Assembly: GCA_964526325.1 (NCBI GenBank)
Contig: CAZGKM010000004.1
Span: forward strand, 1-64,000
Origin: JACPHD01 sp964526325
GTDB taxonomy: Bacteria; Patescibacteriota; Patescibacteriia; Patescibacteriales; GWC2-42-12
Reading direction: 5' to 3'
Length of the DNA stretch: 64,000 nucleotides
Shown: positions 16,460-25,020 of the stretch, piece after piece
Position numbering within the stretch: the first letter of the stretch is position 1
Layout: each line of letters starts with the position of its first letter
The notes under the pieces: generated by a model
Databases searched by the model: none
Seen by the model: only the letters and a program-made list of their open reading frames with translations
Told to the model about the DNA's origin: nothing
Program-made: the position numbers and the translations under genes

Positions 16460-17326
16460 TTACTTTAACTTATACACTATTACTTTCGCCGGCTCTATAA
16501 CTTTTCCATTTAACTTATAGCCGGCTTTAATCTCCCGCGCTATTTTACCGTCCAAACTTTTATCTTCCGTCTCTTCACTCGAAATAGCATCCATCAAATC
16601 ATGATCAAATGCATTATCTTTAACTTTAATCTCTTCCACCCCGATTTTTTCTAAAACATCCTTAAATTGCTTAACCACATGCTCTACGCCTTTAAGCCAG
16701 TCGTCGGTTGATTCGCCGTTATGATGCTCTATGGCCAATTTTAAATGATCATAGACCGGCAAAATCTCCCTTAGCATCTGCTCGTTGGCATAAACCGCGA
16801 ATTCCATTTTTTCCTTGGCCGTCTGCTTTAATAAATTCTGATAATCGGCTATAGCGCGCTTATATTTATCCTCATAGCCGTTGGCTTTATTTTCAATATG
16901 TTCTAAATAAAATTTAATGGTTTTTACGGTCGCTGGATCTATGTTTAAAGTTTTTAACGCCTCTTCCGGCTGAACCCAAATATATTCTTCCATCTCTCGG
17001 CTTTTAGTTATTTCTCCTCCCGACATTCTGGCGCAATAATCCAAAAAAATAAAATGTTTCTTTTTAAAAAATCCTTCCGGCTCAATCGCGTTTTGCCAGC
17101 CGATAAACTCTATATCATCTATTTCCAATCCGGTTTCTTCCATTATTTCCCTTTTTAAAGATTGTTCGGCCGTCTCTCCTACTTCAATATGACCACCGGG
17201 TATATGCCAGTAATCTCCCCACTTCGGGCACTTAATTAATAAAATTTCTCTTTTATCGTTATAGATAATCGGCCCAACCGTTGGCTCCGGATATTTTTGA
17301 TTATTATCTTTTTTTTCGTCCGTCAT
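16460..17326 (-). CDS. grpE: Nudix hydrolase domain fused to nucleotide exchange factor GrpE
   Basis: A single uninterrupted 288-residue frame. Residues about 14-145 are a Nudix domain with an exact Nudix box (Gly45 to Leu67: GHIEVGE, then REIMEETGL). Residues about 151-288 are GrpE: coiled-coil YKRAIADYQNLLKQTAKEK, the EILPVYDHLKLAIE helix and the beta-domain end GYKLNGKVIEPAKVIVYK. GrpE releases ADP from DnaK. The usual unstructured, acidic GrpE N-terminus is replaced by the Nudix domain. All Nudix metal ligands are kept, so it may hydrolyse a nucleotide, possibly linked to stress. Position between hrcA and hsp20 matches grpE. Confidence 0.92.
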   Translation of the reverse strand: MTDEKKDNNQKYPEPTVGPIIYNDKREILLIKCPKWGDYWHIPGGHIEVGETAEQSLKREIMEETGLEIDDIEFIGWQNAIEPEGFFKKKHFIFLDYCARMSGGEITKSREMEEYIWVQPEEALKTLNIDPATVKTIKFYLEHIENKANGYEDKYKRAIADYQNLLKQTAKEKMEFAVYANEQMLREILPVYDHLKLAIEHHNGESTDDWLKGVEHVVKQFKDVLEKIGVEEIKVKDNAFDHDLMDAISSEETEDKSLDGKIAREIKAGYKLNGKVIEPAKVIVYKLK

Positions 17327-17340
17327 AATTTTATTTTTCC

Positions 17341-17420
17341 ACCCCGTTAGAAGTTAGCATGTTAATTTGTAATTAAATACTTATCGTTTTACTCTTTAAA
17401 ATTCTTACTTCTAACGGGGT
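17341..17420. repeat. Junction palindrome at the hrcA-grpE boundary
   Basis: ACCCCGTTAGAAGT (17341-17354) and ACTTCTAACGGGGT (17407-17420) are a perfect 14-bp inverted repeat with a 52-base spacer. One arm lies in the last codons of hrcA, giving the DPVRS stretch of the protein. Confidence 0.85.
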
Positions 17421-18099
17421 CCATTAATATATTATTTAATAACTTTACTAAAGCCAGATTTTTTTCATAATCCATTCTCATCGGGCCTAAAATTCCGAAT
17501 AAGCCGATGTTATCCTTAAATTTATATTTGGCTAAAATCGTGCCGCAGAAATCTCCGAAAGGGTTATCGGCGCCGAGAAAAATCTGCGGACCGGGCTCAA
17601 GTTTATTGTAAATATTATCGATTATTTCATCCACCCGATCAATAATCTGCGAAATGTCGTAAATCAATTTAGTCTCGGAGAATTCCGGCTGGGACAATAG
17701 ATTGGAAATGCCGGTATAATATAAATTATTGCGGTGAAAAGCCCAGAAAACCGCGTTGCCGGAAACTTTAGCCAGCTCTTTGGCGGTTTGTTTAAAACTT
17801 AATTCGTTTTTATTTTTTAACAGCCTGGAAAAACTTTTAATTTCCAAAACGCCTAATTTTTTCTCGGCCAAATTTTCAATGTATAAATTATAAGCCTTTT
17901 CGGTCGGAATGCGGCCGGCCGAAGTGTGCGGCTGCTTTATATAGCCGGCATCTTCAAGATTAGCCATCTCATTTCTAACCGTGGCAGGAGAAATATCCAA
18001 TTTGTATTTATCAACCAAAACTTCCGACCCTACGGGAGCGCCAGTTTTTATGTGTTCACGAACAATAGTATTTAAAATTAAAGCCTTTCTTTCATCCAT
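17389..18099 (-). CDS. hrcA: Heat-inducible transcription repressor HrcA (short form)
   Basis: Repressor that binds CIRCE. N-terminal winged helix is clear (ERKALILNTIVREHIKTGAP, then SPATVRNEMANLEDAGYI and HTSAGRIPTEKAY). The protein is about 236 residues against about 340 for classical HrcA, so part of the dimerisation/GAF-like region is missing or shortened. The ATG at 18099 is preferred to the one at 18120, because the promoter -10 at 18131-18136 would place the RNA start almost on the latter. The last ten codons come from the palindrome at 17341-17420. First gene of the operon and self-regulated. Confidence 0.93.
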   Translation of the reverse strand: MDERKALILNTIVREHIKTGAPVGSEVLVDKYKLDISPATVRNEMANLEDAGYIKQPHTSAGRIPTEKAYNLYIENLAEKKLGVLEIKSFSRLLKNKNELSFKQTAKELAKVSGNAVFWAFHRNNLYYTGISNLLSQPEFSETKLIYDISQIIDRVDEIIDNIYNKLEPGPQIFLGADNPFGDFCGTILAKYKFKDNIGLFGILGPMRMDYEKNLALVKLLNNILMDPVRSKNFKE

Positions 18100-18130
18100 A
18101 TTATAACAATGTAATTTCACTATATTTTAC

Positions 18131-18169
18131 ATTTTACACCACTTAGCACTCCTATGTCAAGAGTGCTAA
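18131..18169 (-). promoter_or_regulatory. CIRCE operator and heat-shock promoter
   Basis: TTAGCACTC (18143-18151), nine bases, GAGTGCTAA (18161-18169): a perfect CIRCE. On the minus strand the nine-base spacer contains the -35 TTGACA (18155-18160) and, 18 bases on, the -10 TAAAAT (18131-18136). HrcA bound here would directly block the polymerase. Confidence 0.97.
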
Positions 18170-18195
18170 GAATAAATTATTTTTACCTAAAATTA

Positions 18196-18228
18196 AATAA
18201 AAAAAGGCAATAATTAAAATATTGCCTT
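18196..18228 (-). terminator. Intrinsic terminator of the 60-residue gene
   Basis: AAGGCAATA and TATTGCCTT (18204-18212/18220-18228) form a 9-bp stem followed on the minus strand by TTTTTTTATTT. Confidence 0.8.
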
Positions 18229-18265
18229 ACAATGTTGGGAGATAATTCATCTCCACTAACTTCAT

Positions 18266-18448
18266 TTAAATAAAAACATGGCGCTCCGCCCCTTCTCTTG
18301 ATTTAGCTCTTGCATAATAGTATGCATCCGCTTCCCTGGAAACATCAATAACAACTTCTCTCCAGAAGCTTGATAAATCAACTTTTTTCAACATCCTCGT
18401 AAACTCTTGAGGAGAAATTACGTCCTGACGAACTTTTTTACTTGACAT
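18266..18448 (-). CDS. Hypothetical 60-residue protein
   Basis: A small charged protein with a strong ribosome-binding site (GGAGGT six bases before the ATG, unusual in this window) and its own terminator, which supports it as a real gene. No cysteines or membrane segment. Not recognised. It sits between PBP2 and the CIRCE promoter. Confidence 0.6.
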   Translation of the reverse strand: MSSKKVRQDVISPQEFTRMLKKVDLSSFWREVVIDVSREADAYYYARAKSREGAERHVFI

Positions 18449-18509
18449 AGCTGACCTCCAATTTTTAAATGAACAATTTTTTACGTGCTAATATTTAAAA
18501 TTATAATAA

Positions 18510-20459
18510 CTATTTCTTCCCGCTAAAATACCACGTTAAAACTTCATTGGCAATCGGCACGGCCGTATAAGAGCCTTCACCGCCCTGCTCAATTAAAATA
18601 GTAATAACTATTTCCGGCTTATCATAAGGCGCAAAGCCTGTGAACCAAGCATGCGTCGGCTTGGTGCTTGACCACTGCGCCGTGCCGGTTTTCCCGGCCA
18701 CCGCGACCGGCGCTGATTGCAAACTTCTCGCGCTGCCGGCCGTAACCGTCTGCCTCATGCCCTCTCTGACAATTTGAATATTTTTAGAGCTTACAGCATC
18801 GGATTTAATCGGCTTATTATCAACTTCGCCGATTAATTTATCTTGACTATTTAATACTTGTTTAATTATATGCGGCCGGTATAGAGAACCGCCATTGGCA
18901 AAAACCGCGGTATAATCGGCAACCTGAAGCGGCGTGACCAAAGTATCGCCCTGGCCGATTGAAAGATGATAAGTATCGCCGATATACCAGGATTCGCCTT
19001 TGGTTTCCTCTTTCCATTCTTCGGTCGGTAAAAATCCGCTGGCTTCGCCGGGCATATCAATGCCGGTTTGCGTATCCAGACCGAATAATTTTTCGTATTT
19101 TACCATGCGTTCAAGCCCTAAACCTTTAAAATCCTGATAACCGCCGCCGATATAATAAAAAAAAGTATTAACCGATTCAGCTAGCGCCCGCCTAACATTT
19201 ATCGTCCCATGCCCACCGGCCTTCCAGTCAGGAAAAAACCACTGGCCGATTTTTATGCCGCCGGTGCTTAAAAAACTGGTGTTCTCATTTATAATATTTT
19301 CTTCTAGCGCCGCGGCAGCGATTACCGGTTTTATTACCGAACCGGAAGGATATTCGCCGGAAATACAGCGATTAAACAAAGGCTGATCTGGATGGCTGAT
19401 AATTTTTTGATATTGTTCCGATGTCATACCGCGGGCAAAGTCATTATTATTATACGAAGGGAAACTCACCATGGCTAAAATTTCACCGTTATTCGGATCA
19501 AGCGCGATAGCGCAAGCTTTATTAAGATGATTCTTTTCTAAAGCAGCTATTACCGATTCTTCTAACTTTTTTTGTAAAACTATATCAATCGATAAAACCA
19601 AATTATGGCCATCTTCGCCGGCTTCTTGATTAATAATCTTTTTTTCTTTGCCTAAGGCATCAACCTCGATTTGTTTTTTACCGTTAGTCCCTTTCATTTC
19701 ATTTTCCCAAAAATTTTCTATGCCGGATTTGCCGATGTAATCTATCGGTAAATATTCCGAACCGAATTTCGCCAATTCTTTATCATTAATTTTTCCCGTA
19801 TAACCTAAGATATGCGATAAAGACAGGCTATATAAATTATATTCCCGCCTGGTTTTATTGGTTATGACAACGCCGGGCATATTATCCGATTCTAAATAAA
19901 GCGTCATGGCTTTATCGTAATCAATATTATCGGCAATAAAAAGCGGCTGATATGATTCAAGCGAACCGGGCTTAACCGCGGACAGCAAATTTAAAATATC
20001 TTCAGGCTTTAAATTTTCTAAATTTTCGCTGACTCTTTGGATAATGGCTTGGAGGGCTAAATTATCTTTAGGCAAATCAGCCGGTACGAAATACAATAAA
20101 AAATTAGCTGAATTTCTTACCAGCGGCCGATATTCACGATCGTAAATTACTCCTCTTTTACTTTCCAACCTTTCAACTCTTATGCGGTTGCCTTCGGCTA
20201 ATTCATAATAATAGCTCCCCTTTACTACTTGAAGCCAGGCGGCGCGGCTGATAATAACGGTTATAAAAAAAAGCAGAGCTAAATTTATTTTAAAAACTTT
20301 ATTGATGTCAAAATTTTTCCCAATAGTCTCTTTAACGCTTGAAGTCTGCTCAAGCCAATCGTCGGCCAGCCCCCTGTTTAATTTACCGAGCTTAACATCG
20401 CCTTCTTTTATGGTAAAAGGATGGCTCCTTTTAAATTGTCTTTTAAATAAAGAAGTCAT
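18510..20459 (-). CDS. mrdA: Penicillin-binding protein 2 (elongation transpeptidase)
   Basis: Class B PBP that cross-links peptidoglycan during side-wall growth. One N-terminal membrane span (about residues 56-72), a dimerisation domain with the RGVIYDREYRPL segment, and a transpeptidase domain with SVIK (in YPSGSVIKP), SVN (in AESVNTFFYY) and KTGTAQ motifs. Full length at 649 residues. Directly downstream of mreD, the usual rod-shape pairing. Confidence 0.95.
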   Translation of the reverse strand: MTSLFKRQFKRSHPFTIKEGDVKLGKLNRGLADDWLEQTSSVKETIGKNFDINKVFKINLALLFFITVIISRAAWLQVVKGSYYYELAEGNRIRVERLESKRGVIYDREYRPLVRNSANFLLYFVPADLPKDNLALQAIIQRVSENLENLKPEDILNLLSAVKPGSLESYQPLFIADNIDYDKAMTLYLESDNMPGVVITNKTRREYNLYSLSLSHILGYTGKINDKELAKFGSEYLPIDYIGKSGIENFWENEMKGTNGKKQIEVDALGKEKKIINQEAGEDGHNLVLSIDIVLQKKLEESVIAALEKNHLNKACAIALDPNNGEILAMVSFPSYNNNDFARGMTSEQYQKIISHPDQPLFNRCISGEYPSGSVIKPVIAAAALEENIINENTSFLSTGGIKIGQWFFPDWKAGGHGTINVRRALAESVNTFFYYIGGGYQDFKGLGLERMVKYEKLFGLDTQTGIDMPGEASGFLPTEEWKEETKGESWYIGDTYHLSIGQGDTLVTPLQVADYTAVFANGGSLYRPHIIKQVLNSQDKLIGEVDNKPIKSDAVSSKNIQIVREGMRQTVTAGSARSLQSAPVAVAGKTGTAQWSSTKPTHAWFTGFAPYDKPEIVITILIEQGGEGSYTAVPIANEVLTWYFSGKK

Positions 20460-20473
20460 GTTAATATTTTTTT

Positions 20474-20532
20474 ACCCCGTGAAATAATTTTTCCTAAAGC
20501 AAAATTAGCGCGGAGGCGCTATTTTACGGAGT
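20474..20532. repeat. Junction palindrome between mreD and mrdA
   Basis: ACCCCGTGAAAT (20474-20485) and ATTTTACGGAGT (20521-20532) pair with two imperfections, and the centre (AAAATTAGCGCGGAGGCGCT) holds a GCGC stem. The right arm supplies the last codons and stop of mreD (HSVK). Confidence 0.6.
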
Positions 20533-21049
20533 GAATTAAAAAAACCGGTTTTAAGTTTTTACTTAAAAAATAAATTATATAATATATAATAAATGTAAAC
20601 AGAAGATTCAGACCGATTTTTTCCAGCATGGAAAGCCAGAAATTACCGGCCATAACCGAAGCGAAAGAATTTATCTCAACGAAGATTAAAACAAAAAAAT
20701 TAATTGCTAATTCATAAATAATGGTTGCCAGCCCGGTCAAGACTAAAAATGAATAGAGCGAACGATTTGTAAAAGAATAATTTAATAAAAAATTGACTAT
20801 AACAATAGTTAAGCTTAGGCTAAAAAGATAGGTGCCAAATGGCAAAAAAGAAAAAATTTCAAATAAAAACCCGATGCCGACCGTCCACCAAGCGGTAAAA
20901 TCAAAGCCGGAAAAACCTAAAATAAAAATTAAAAACACTAAGGCTAAATTTAAATTACCGGCTATGCCAGATAAACCACTAACTAGAGAAATCTGCACAA
21001 CCCCAAGACTAATGATAAATATAATATTGGTTATTATTTTAACTATCAT
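20519..21049 (-). CDS. mreD: Rod shape-determining protein MreD-like
   Basis: A 176-residue integral membrane protein with five or six hydrophobic segments and little else. Sequence alone is weak, but size, topology and position directly before PBP2 fit MreD, a membrane component of the elongasome. MreB and MreC are not in the window. Confidence 0.7.
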   Translation of the reverse strand: MIVKIITNIIFIISLGVVQISLVSGLSGIAGNLNLALVFLIFILGFSGFDFTAWWTVGIGFLFEIFSFLPFGTYLFSLSLTIVIVNFLLNYSFTNRSLYSFLVLTGLATIIYELAINFFVLIFVEINSFASVMAGNFWLSMLEKIGLNLLFTFIIYYIIYFLSKNLKPVFLIHSVK

Positions 21050-21099
21050 ATTTAATATATATTAACAAAAAACCAATAAAAAAGCCATGCGCGTAAAAA

Positions 21100-21129
21100 A
21101 ATAGGGGTAAGCGTTATTGCTCACCCCTT
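21100..21129. terminator. Terminator downstream of the 97-residue gene
   Basis: GGGGTAAGC (21104-21112) and GCTCACCCC (21119-21127) pair with one mismatch; on the minus strand TATTTTTTT follows, on the plus strand TTTT. It closes the structured region at 21130-21250. Confidence 0.65.
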
Positions 21130-21250
21130 TTCCCAGCCTTGTTGCAGAGGGTATAGCACCCCTGGTTTTGGCTAAGAAACTTTCTTGCTTATGCCAATTA
21201 GACAAAATCTATACTGGCCGATTTTTAAGTTTTTCGTCTGATTGGCATAA
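21130..21250 (-). other. Structured 3' region (possible ncRNA)
   Basis: Between the stop of the 97-residue gene and its terminator lie a near-perfect 14-bp inverted repeat (TATGCCAATTAGAC at 21190-21203 with GTCTGATTGGCATA at 21236-21249) and, on the minus strand, a nested AGCC...GGCT stem enclosing AGGGGT/ATACCCT. No ORF of note. It could be a stable 3' UTR or a small RNA released from it. Confidence 0.4.
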
Positions 21251-21255
21251 TCTTT

Positions 21256-21549
21256 TTAACCAAGATCAATGTTCCCGTCCGGCGTTAAATGCGGGTTAAA
21301 AATGCAGATAACTCCGTTACGAGTCTTTTCGTTTACGTAAGCGGTCGGATATTTAACAAAATTATCCAACCCAATCTTTTCTCCTCCATTTACAATCACG
21401 GTATCGCCATTAGAACTAACAACAACGAGTAAATTTTCCACTACTTTTTTCATTCTTGGAGTTATGACCTCGCTCCAACTCATGGGGTTTGTTGAAAAAA
21501 TTTTATCCGATAAATTTCCTCCTGTAATCGGTCTACTTTCACTTAGCAT
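21256..21549 (-). CDS. Hypothetical 97-residue protein
   Basis: A soluble small protein of unknown family; the last third (VNEKTRNGVICIFNPHLTPDG) suggests beta strands. It has a strong promoter (21655-21683), a leader of about 100 bases and an AAGGGG ribosome site, so it is probably expressed well. Downstream lies a structured region and a terminator. Confidence 0.6.
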   Translation of the reverse strand: MLSESRPITGGNLSDKIFSTNPMSWSEVITPRMKKVVENLLVVVSSNGDTVIVNGGEKIGLDNFVKYPTAYVNEKTRNGVICIFNPHLTPDGNIDLG

Positions 21550-21628
21550 ATTTTCCCCTTTTTTGTTTTTTAAATTTTTTACTCAATTTTACTAAACACC
21601 ACATGCCGATACTATGCCGATTTTAAAA

Positions 21629-21683
21629 GATCACCCCCTTTCGTAAAACATTATAATATACATTAATTTATTAAATTTGTCAA
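21629..21683 (-). promoter_or_regulatory. Promoter and rRNA-tail-complementary leader of the 97-residue gene
   Basis: On the minus strand TTGACA (21678-21683), 17-bp spacer, TATATT (21655-21660) preceded by TG. The leader then carries AAAGGGGGTGATC (21629-21641), which differs by one base from the full complement of the 16S rRNA 3' end, but with no ATG at a normal distance; the gene's own start is 80 bases further on. Confidence 0.7.
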
Positions 21684-21688
21684 GTCGC

Positions 21689-23482
21689 CTATTTTATATC
21701 CCCTATGCGCTGAAGATTTAATAATTTATTATATAAACCGCTTTCTATTTTGGATAATTCGTAATGGCTGCCTTGCTCGGCTACTTTGCCATCTTCTAAG
21801 ACAATAATTTTGTCGGCGCGCTTAATCGTGCTTAACCGATGGGCGATAATTATAACTGTCCGATCTTTGCTTATTTTTCCCAAGGCTTCCTGAATTAATT
21901 TTTCGCTTGATGAATCAAGACTGGAAGTAGCTTCGTCAAAAATCAAAATTTTCGGATTGGCTAAAATCGCCCTGGCAATACCGAGGCGCTGCCTTTGGCC
22001 GCCGGAAAGTTTAACGCCGCGCTCACCGACTATAGTATCATAACCATGTTTTAACTTGCTGATATACTCCTCGGCGTTGGCGATTTTAGCGGCCGCTTTA
22101 ATTTCTTCAATACTTACCTCTTTATTGGCATACGAAATATTATCTTTAATGCTGGTATTGAAAATTTCCACTTCCTGTGGCACTACGGCTAGAAATCTTC
22201 TGAAACTATATAAATCATAATCTTTTAAATCTTTGCCATCAAGTAAAATTTTTCCTTCCGTCGGATCGTAATGGCGGTATATTAAACGAGCTACCGTAGT
22301 TTTTCCGCCGCCCGACGGACCGACTAGAGCCGTAGTACAGCCGGAATTTATTTTAAAATTTACTTTATTAAGCGCCTTAGCGCTACCGCCTTTATAGATG
22401 AATTCTACGCCTTTAAAATCTATTTCGCCGATTAAACTTTTGACTTTTAACCCCGAAACGGAATTTATAATATCAAGGCCTTGATTCTCTAATTTATAAA
22501 GACGGTTAATGGCTTCGCTTGAATCCATAATCCGGTCATACAACCGGGAAATTCTGAATAAAGAAACTAAAGCTTTTTCCGAAATTGTTATTATAAAAAC
22601 CAAGCTGCCGATAGTAATGCCGCCGATCCAAACCAAATAAACGCCTAAAAGCAGAATAAAAATCCGTCCGCCGGTTATTACGGAGCTTCTGAAATAATTA
22701 TACTTCAATAATTTAAAAAATTCGAGTAATGCGACTTTTTTAGTTTCTTCTTTTATTTTTTTGAATTCCCCGACCTCGCGATTTTCCTGGACAAAAGATT
22801 TTACCGTATTGATATTAATGATTGTCTGGGCCATTTTGCCGGCGGCGTCTTCATACATGTCATGGCGCAAACGGCGCCAAGGAGATATTTTTTTATTCAA
22901 GTTGGAAGTAAGCAATATAAAAATGGGAGTAAAAAATATAAACACCAAACCGAAGCGCCAATCCATAATAAATAATATTGCGGCCGTGAATATCGTCTGG
23001 ATTATAGTCGGTCCAACGTCCCAAAAAAAATTGCCTAGCAAATCGGTTATTTTATCTATGCCTCTTTGAATTTTAAAAATTTTATTGCCGGTATTCTCTT
23101 TCTCGTGATAGCTTAATCCCAATTCAACCATTTTTTTCTGGGCGTTAACCGATAAATATTTTTCTACGTCAACAATAATCCTAAATATCTTTTTGTCGGC
23201 GAAATAATCAATCGCATAAACTACAAAATCGGAAACAAAAATTAAGCCGACGAAAATTAAAATACTTTTTATATGCTCGGGCTGAAAATTAGCGATTAAA
23301 TCGATAATCCGCTTTAATAAATACGGCCCGACAAACTTTGACAGCTCAAAAAATATTATCAAAATAAATAAATTAATAATTTGCCTATGCGAAGCCGCGA
23401 TTAATCGCCACAATCTTAACCAAAATTGGCGCATATTAATCGACTTTTTATTTAATTTTAGCTTTAACTCTGTTTCAGTCAT
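21689..23482 (-). CDS. ABC transporter, fused permease and ATPase (MsbA/MDR type)
   Basis: A 597-residue half transporter: six-helix exporter domain (about residues 30-330) and ATPase domain with Walker A GPSGGGKTT, signature LSGGQRQRLGIARA, Walker B KILIFDEATSSLD and the H-loop in IIAHRLST. Such homodimers export lipids or drugs; substrate unknown. It is a single gene between an unknown small gene and murC. Confidence 0.92.
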   Translation of the reverse strand: MTETELKLKLNKKSINMRQFWLRLWRLIAASHRQIINLFILIIFFELSKFVGPYLLKRIIDLIANFQPEHIKSILIFVGLIFVSDFVVYAIDYFADKKIFRIIVDVEKYLSVNAQKKMVELGLSYHEKENTGNKIFKIQRGIDKITDLLGNFFWDVGPTIIQTIFTAAILFIMDWRFGLVFIFFTPIFILLTSNLNKKISPWRRLRHDMYEDAAGKMAQTIININTVKSFVQENREVGEFKKIKEETKKVALLEFFKLLKYNYFRSSVITGGRIFILLLGVYLVWIGGITIGSLVFIITISEKALVSLFRISRLYDRIMDSSEAINRLYKLENQGLDIINSVSGLKVKSLIGEIDFKGVEFIYKGGSAKALNKVNFKINSGCTTALVGPSGGGKTTVARLIYRHYDPTEGKILLDGKDLKDYDLYSFRRFLAVVPQEVEIFNTSIKDNISYANKEVSIEEIKAAAKIANAEEYISKLKHGYDTIVGERGVKLSGGQRQRLGIARAILANPKILIFDEATSSLDSSSEKLIQEALGKISKDRTVIIIAHRLSTIKRADKIIVLEDGKVAEQGSHYELSKIESGLYNKLLNLQRIGDIK

Positions 23483-23549
23483 AAATATAAAAAACAGGTA
23501 TATATTATACCCCTTATTAATATTACGTAAAATTAGGTAAAATATTACA

Positions 23550-24986
23550 TTATTCTTTCACCAAATTCTCTCCCACCCTAAATACATCTCCGGCGCCCAT
23601 CAGCACTACGATATCGCCTCTCCCGGCATGGCTCCTTAAATATTTTTCACACTCCGCCAGTGTCGAAATATATTTTACTTCCTGTTTGACGCCAGACGCC
23701 TGATTATTATTTTTTATTTTTTCAACTAAATCACGGCTGTGCACTCCGCCACGACGCTCGCGGGCCGAACCGTAGATATCTATAACTATTAATTCATCAA
23801 CTCGACTGAAGCTTTTGGCGAAATCATTAAATAAAGCTTTGGTGCGGCTAAAAGTATGCGGGTGGAAAACCACAATCAAATTTTTTGAGCCGTATTTTTG
23901 CCGCACAGCTTCTATGGTGGCTTGTATTTCTGTCGGATGATGAGCGTAGTCGTCAATTATGACCGCGCCTTTGAATTCGCCTAAGACCTGCATTCTCCTG
24001 GCCGTGCCGGTAAATTCTTCCAGACATTTTCTAATTTTAAAAAGTTCAATATTTAATTCAACGCACGTAGAGATTACGGCTAAAGCATTTAAAATATTAT
24101 GCCGGCCGGCGAGATTAATGGAAAAATCGCCCAACTCATTGCCAAGGGCTTGGGGGTTTTCCTCCTCTTCATCAAAATCTTCAACTCCCAATTTCACTTT
24201 AAAATACTGCTTGCCGTTATTATTTTTAATATCATAAGCCACATAATCGGCCGCTTCATTAATCGCGTAGGTAATAACTTTACCTTTGCAATTTACTTGA
24301 GCGGTTTTTCTGATTACCGGATCGTCAAAATTTGCAACCAGAAATCCTTTGCCCGGTATTTTTTTCATAAATTCAATAAAAACGTTTTCATAATCTTCTT
24401 TGGTCGGAAAAAAATCGGGATGATCGTAATCAATATTATTTAAAATTACGGCTTTGGGCTGATAATGCTCAAGCTTATTTTGGTATTCGTCCGCTTCAAT
24501 CACCAGATAATCTGAATTGCCGATTAACGAACAGCCGTTAAATTGCGGTACTTCGGCCCCTACCATTACGTTTGGCTCAAATCCGGCCATTTTCATAACA
24601 TAGCCCAGCCAGGCTGTGGTCGTGGTTTTACCATGCGAACCAACTACGGCGATGCCGTATTTCTGATTAAATACTTCACCTAAAGCCTGGGCATAAGTTA
24701 ATATTTTAATTTTACCGGTTAAAGCCGCGGCTACTTCGACGTTGGTTTTCGCGTTATAAGCGGTTGAATAAATTATCAAGTCAGCATCCTTAGGAATGTT
24801 CGACGCGGAAAAATATTCAATAACTTTTATGCCGGCTTTAGCTAAAACCGCGTCGGTCATATATTTTTCCGGGCCGTCCGAACCGCTAATTTCCACTCCA
24901 TTTGCAGCCAAAAACTGCCCGAGCATAGTCATGCCCACGCCCTTAGCTCCTATCATATAAATTTTTTTAATCTTGCTAAAATCCAT
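23550..24986 (-). CDS. murC: UDP-N-acetylmuramate-L-alanine ligase
   Basis: Adds the first peptide residue to UDP-MurNAc. Rossmann start (IYMIGAKGVGMTMLGQ), ATP loop GSHGKTTTT (about residues 115-123), EADEYQNK, NIDYDHPD and the C-terminal domain FKGAVIIDDYAHHPTEI. 478 residues. The related Mpl ligase is an alternative, but spacing and lack of a murein-peptide context favour MurC. Confidence 0.88.
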   Translation of the reverse strand: MDFSKIKKIYMIGAKGVGMTMLGQFLAANGVEISGSDGPEKYMTDAVLAKAGIKVIEYFSASNIPKDADLIIYSTAYNAKTNVEVAAALTGKIKILTYAQALGEVFNQKYGIAVVGSHGKTTTTAWLGYVMKMAGFEPNVMVGAEVPQFNGCSLIGNSDYLVIEADEYQNKLEHYQPKAVILNNIDYDHPDFFPTKEDYENVFIEFMKKIPGKGFLVANFDDPVIRKTAQVNCKGKVITYAINEAADYVAYDIKNNNGKQYFKVKLGVEDFDEEEENPQALGNELGDFSINLAGRHNILNALAVISTCVELNIELFKIRKCLEEFTGTARRMQVLGEFKGAVIIDDYAHHPTEIQATIEAVRQKYGSKNLIVVFHPHTFSRTKALFNDFAKSFSRVDELIVIDIYGSARERRGGVHSRDLVEKIKNNNQASGVKQEVKYISTLAECEKYLRSHAGRGDIVVLMGAGDVFRVGENLVKE

Positions 24987-25020
24987 ATTCTTACATTAAA
25001 AAATATTATATTTATAAAGA

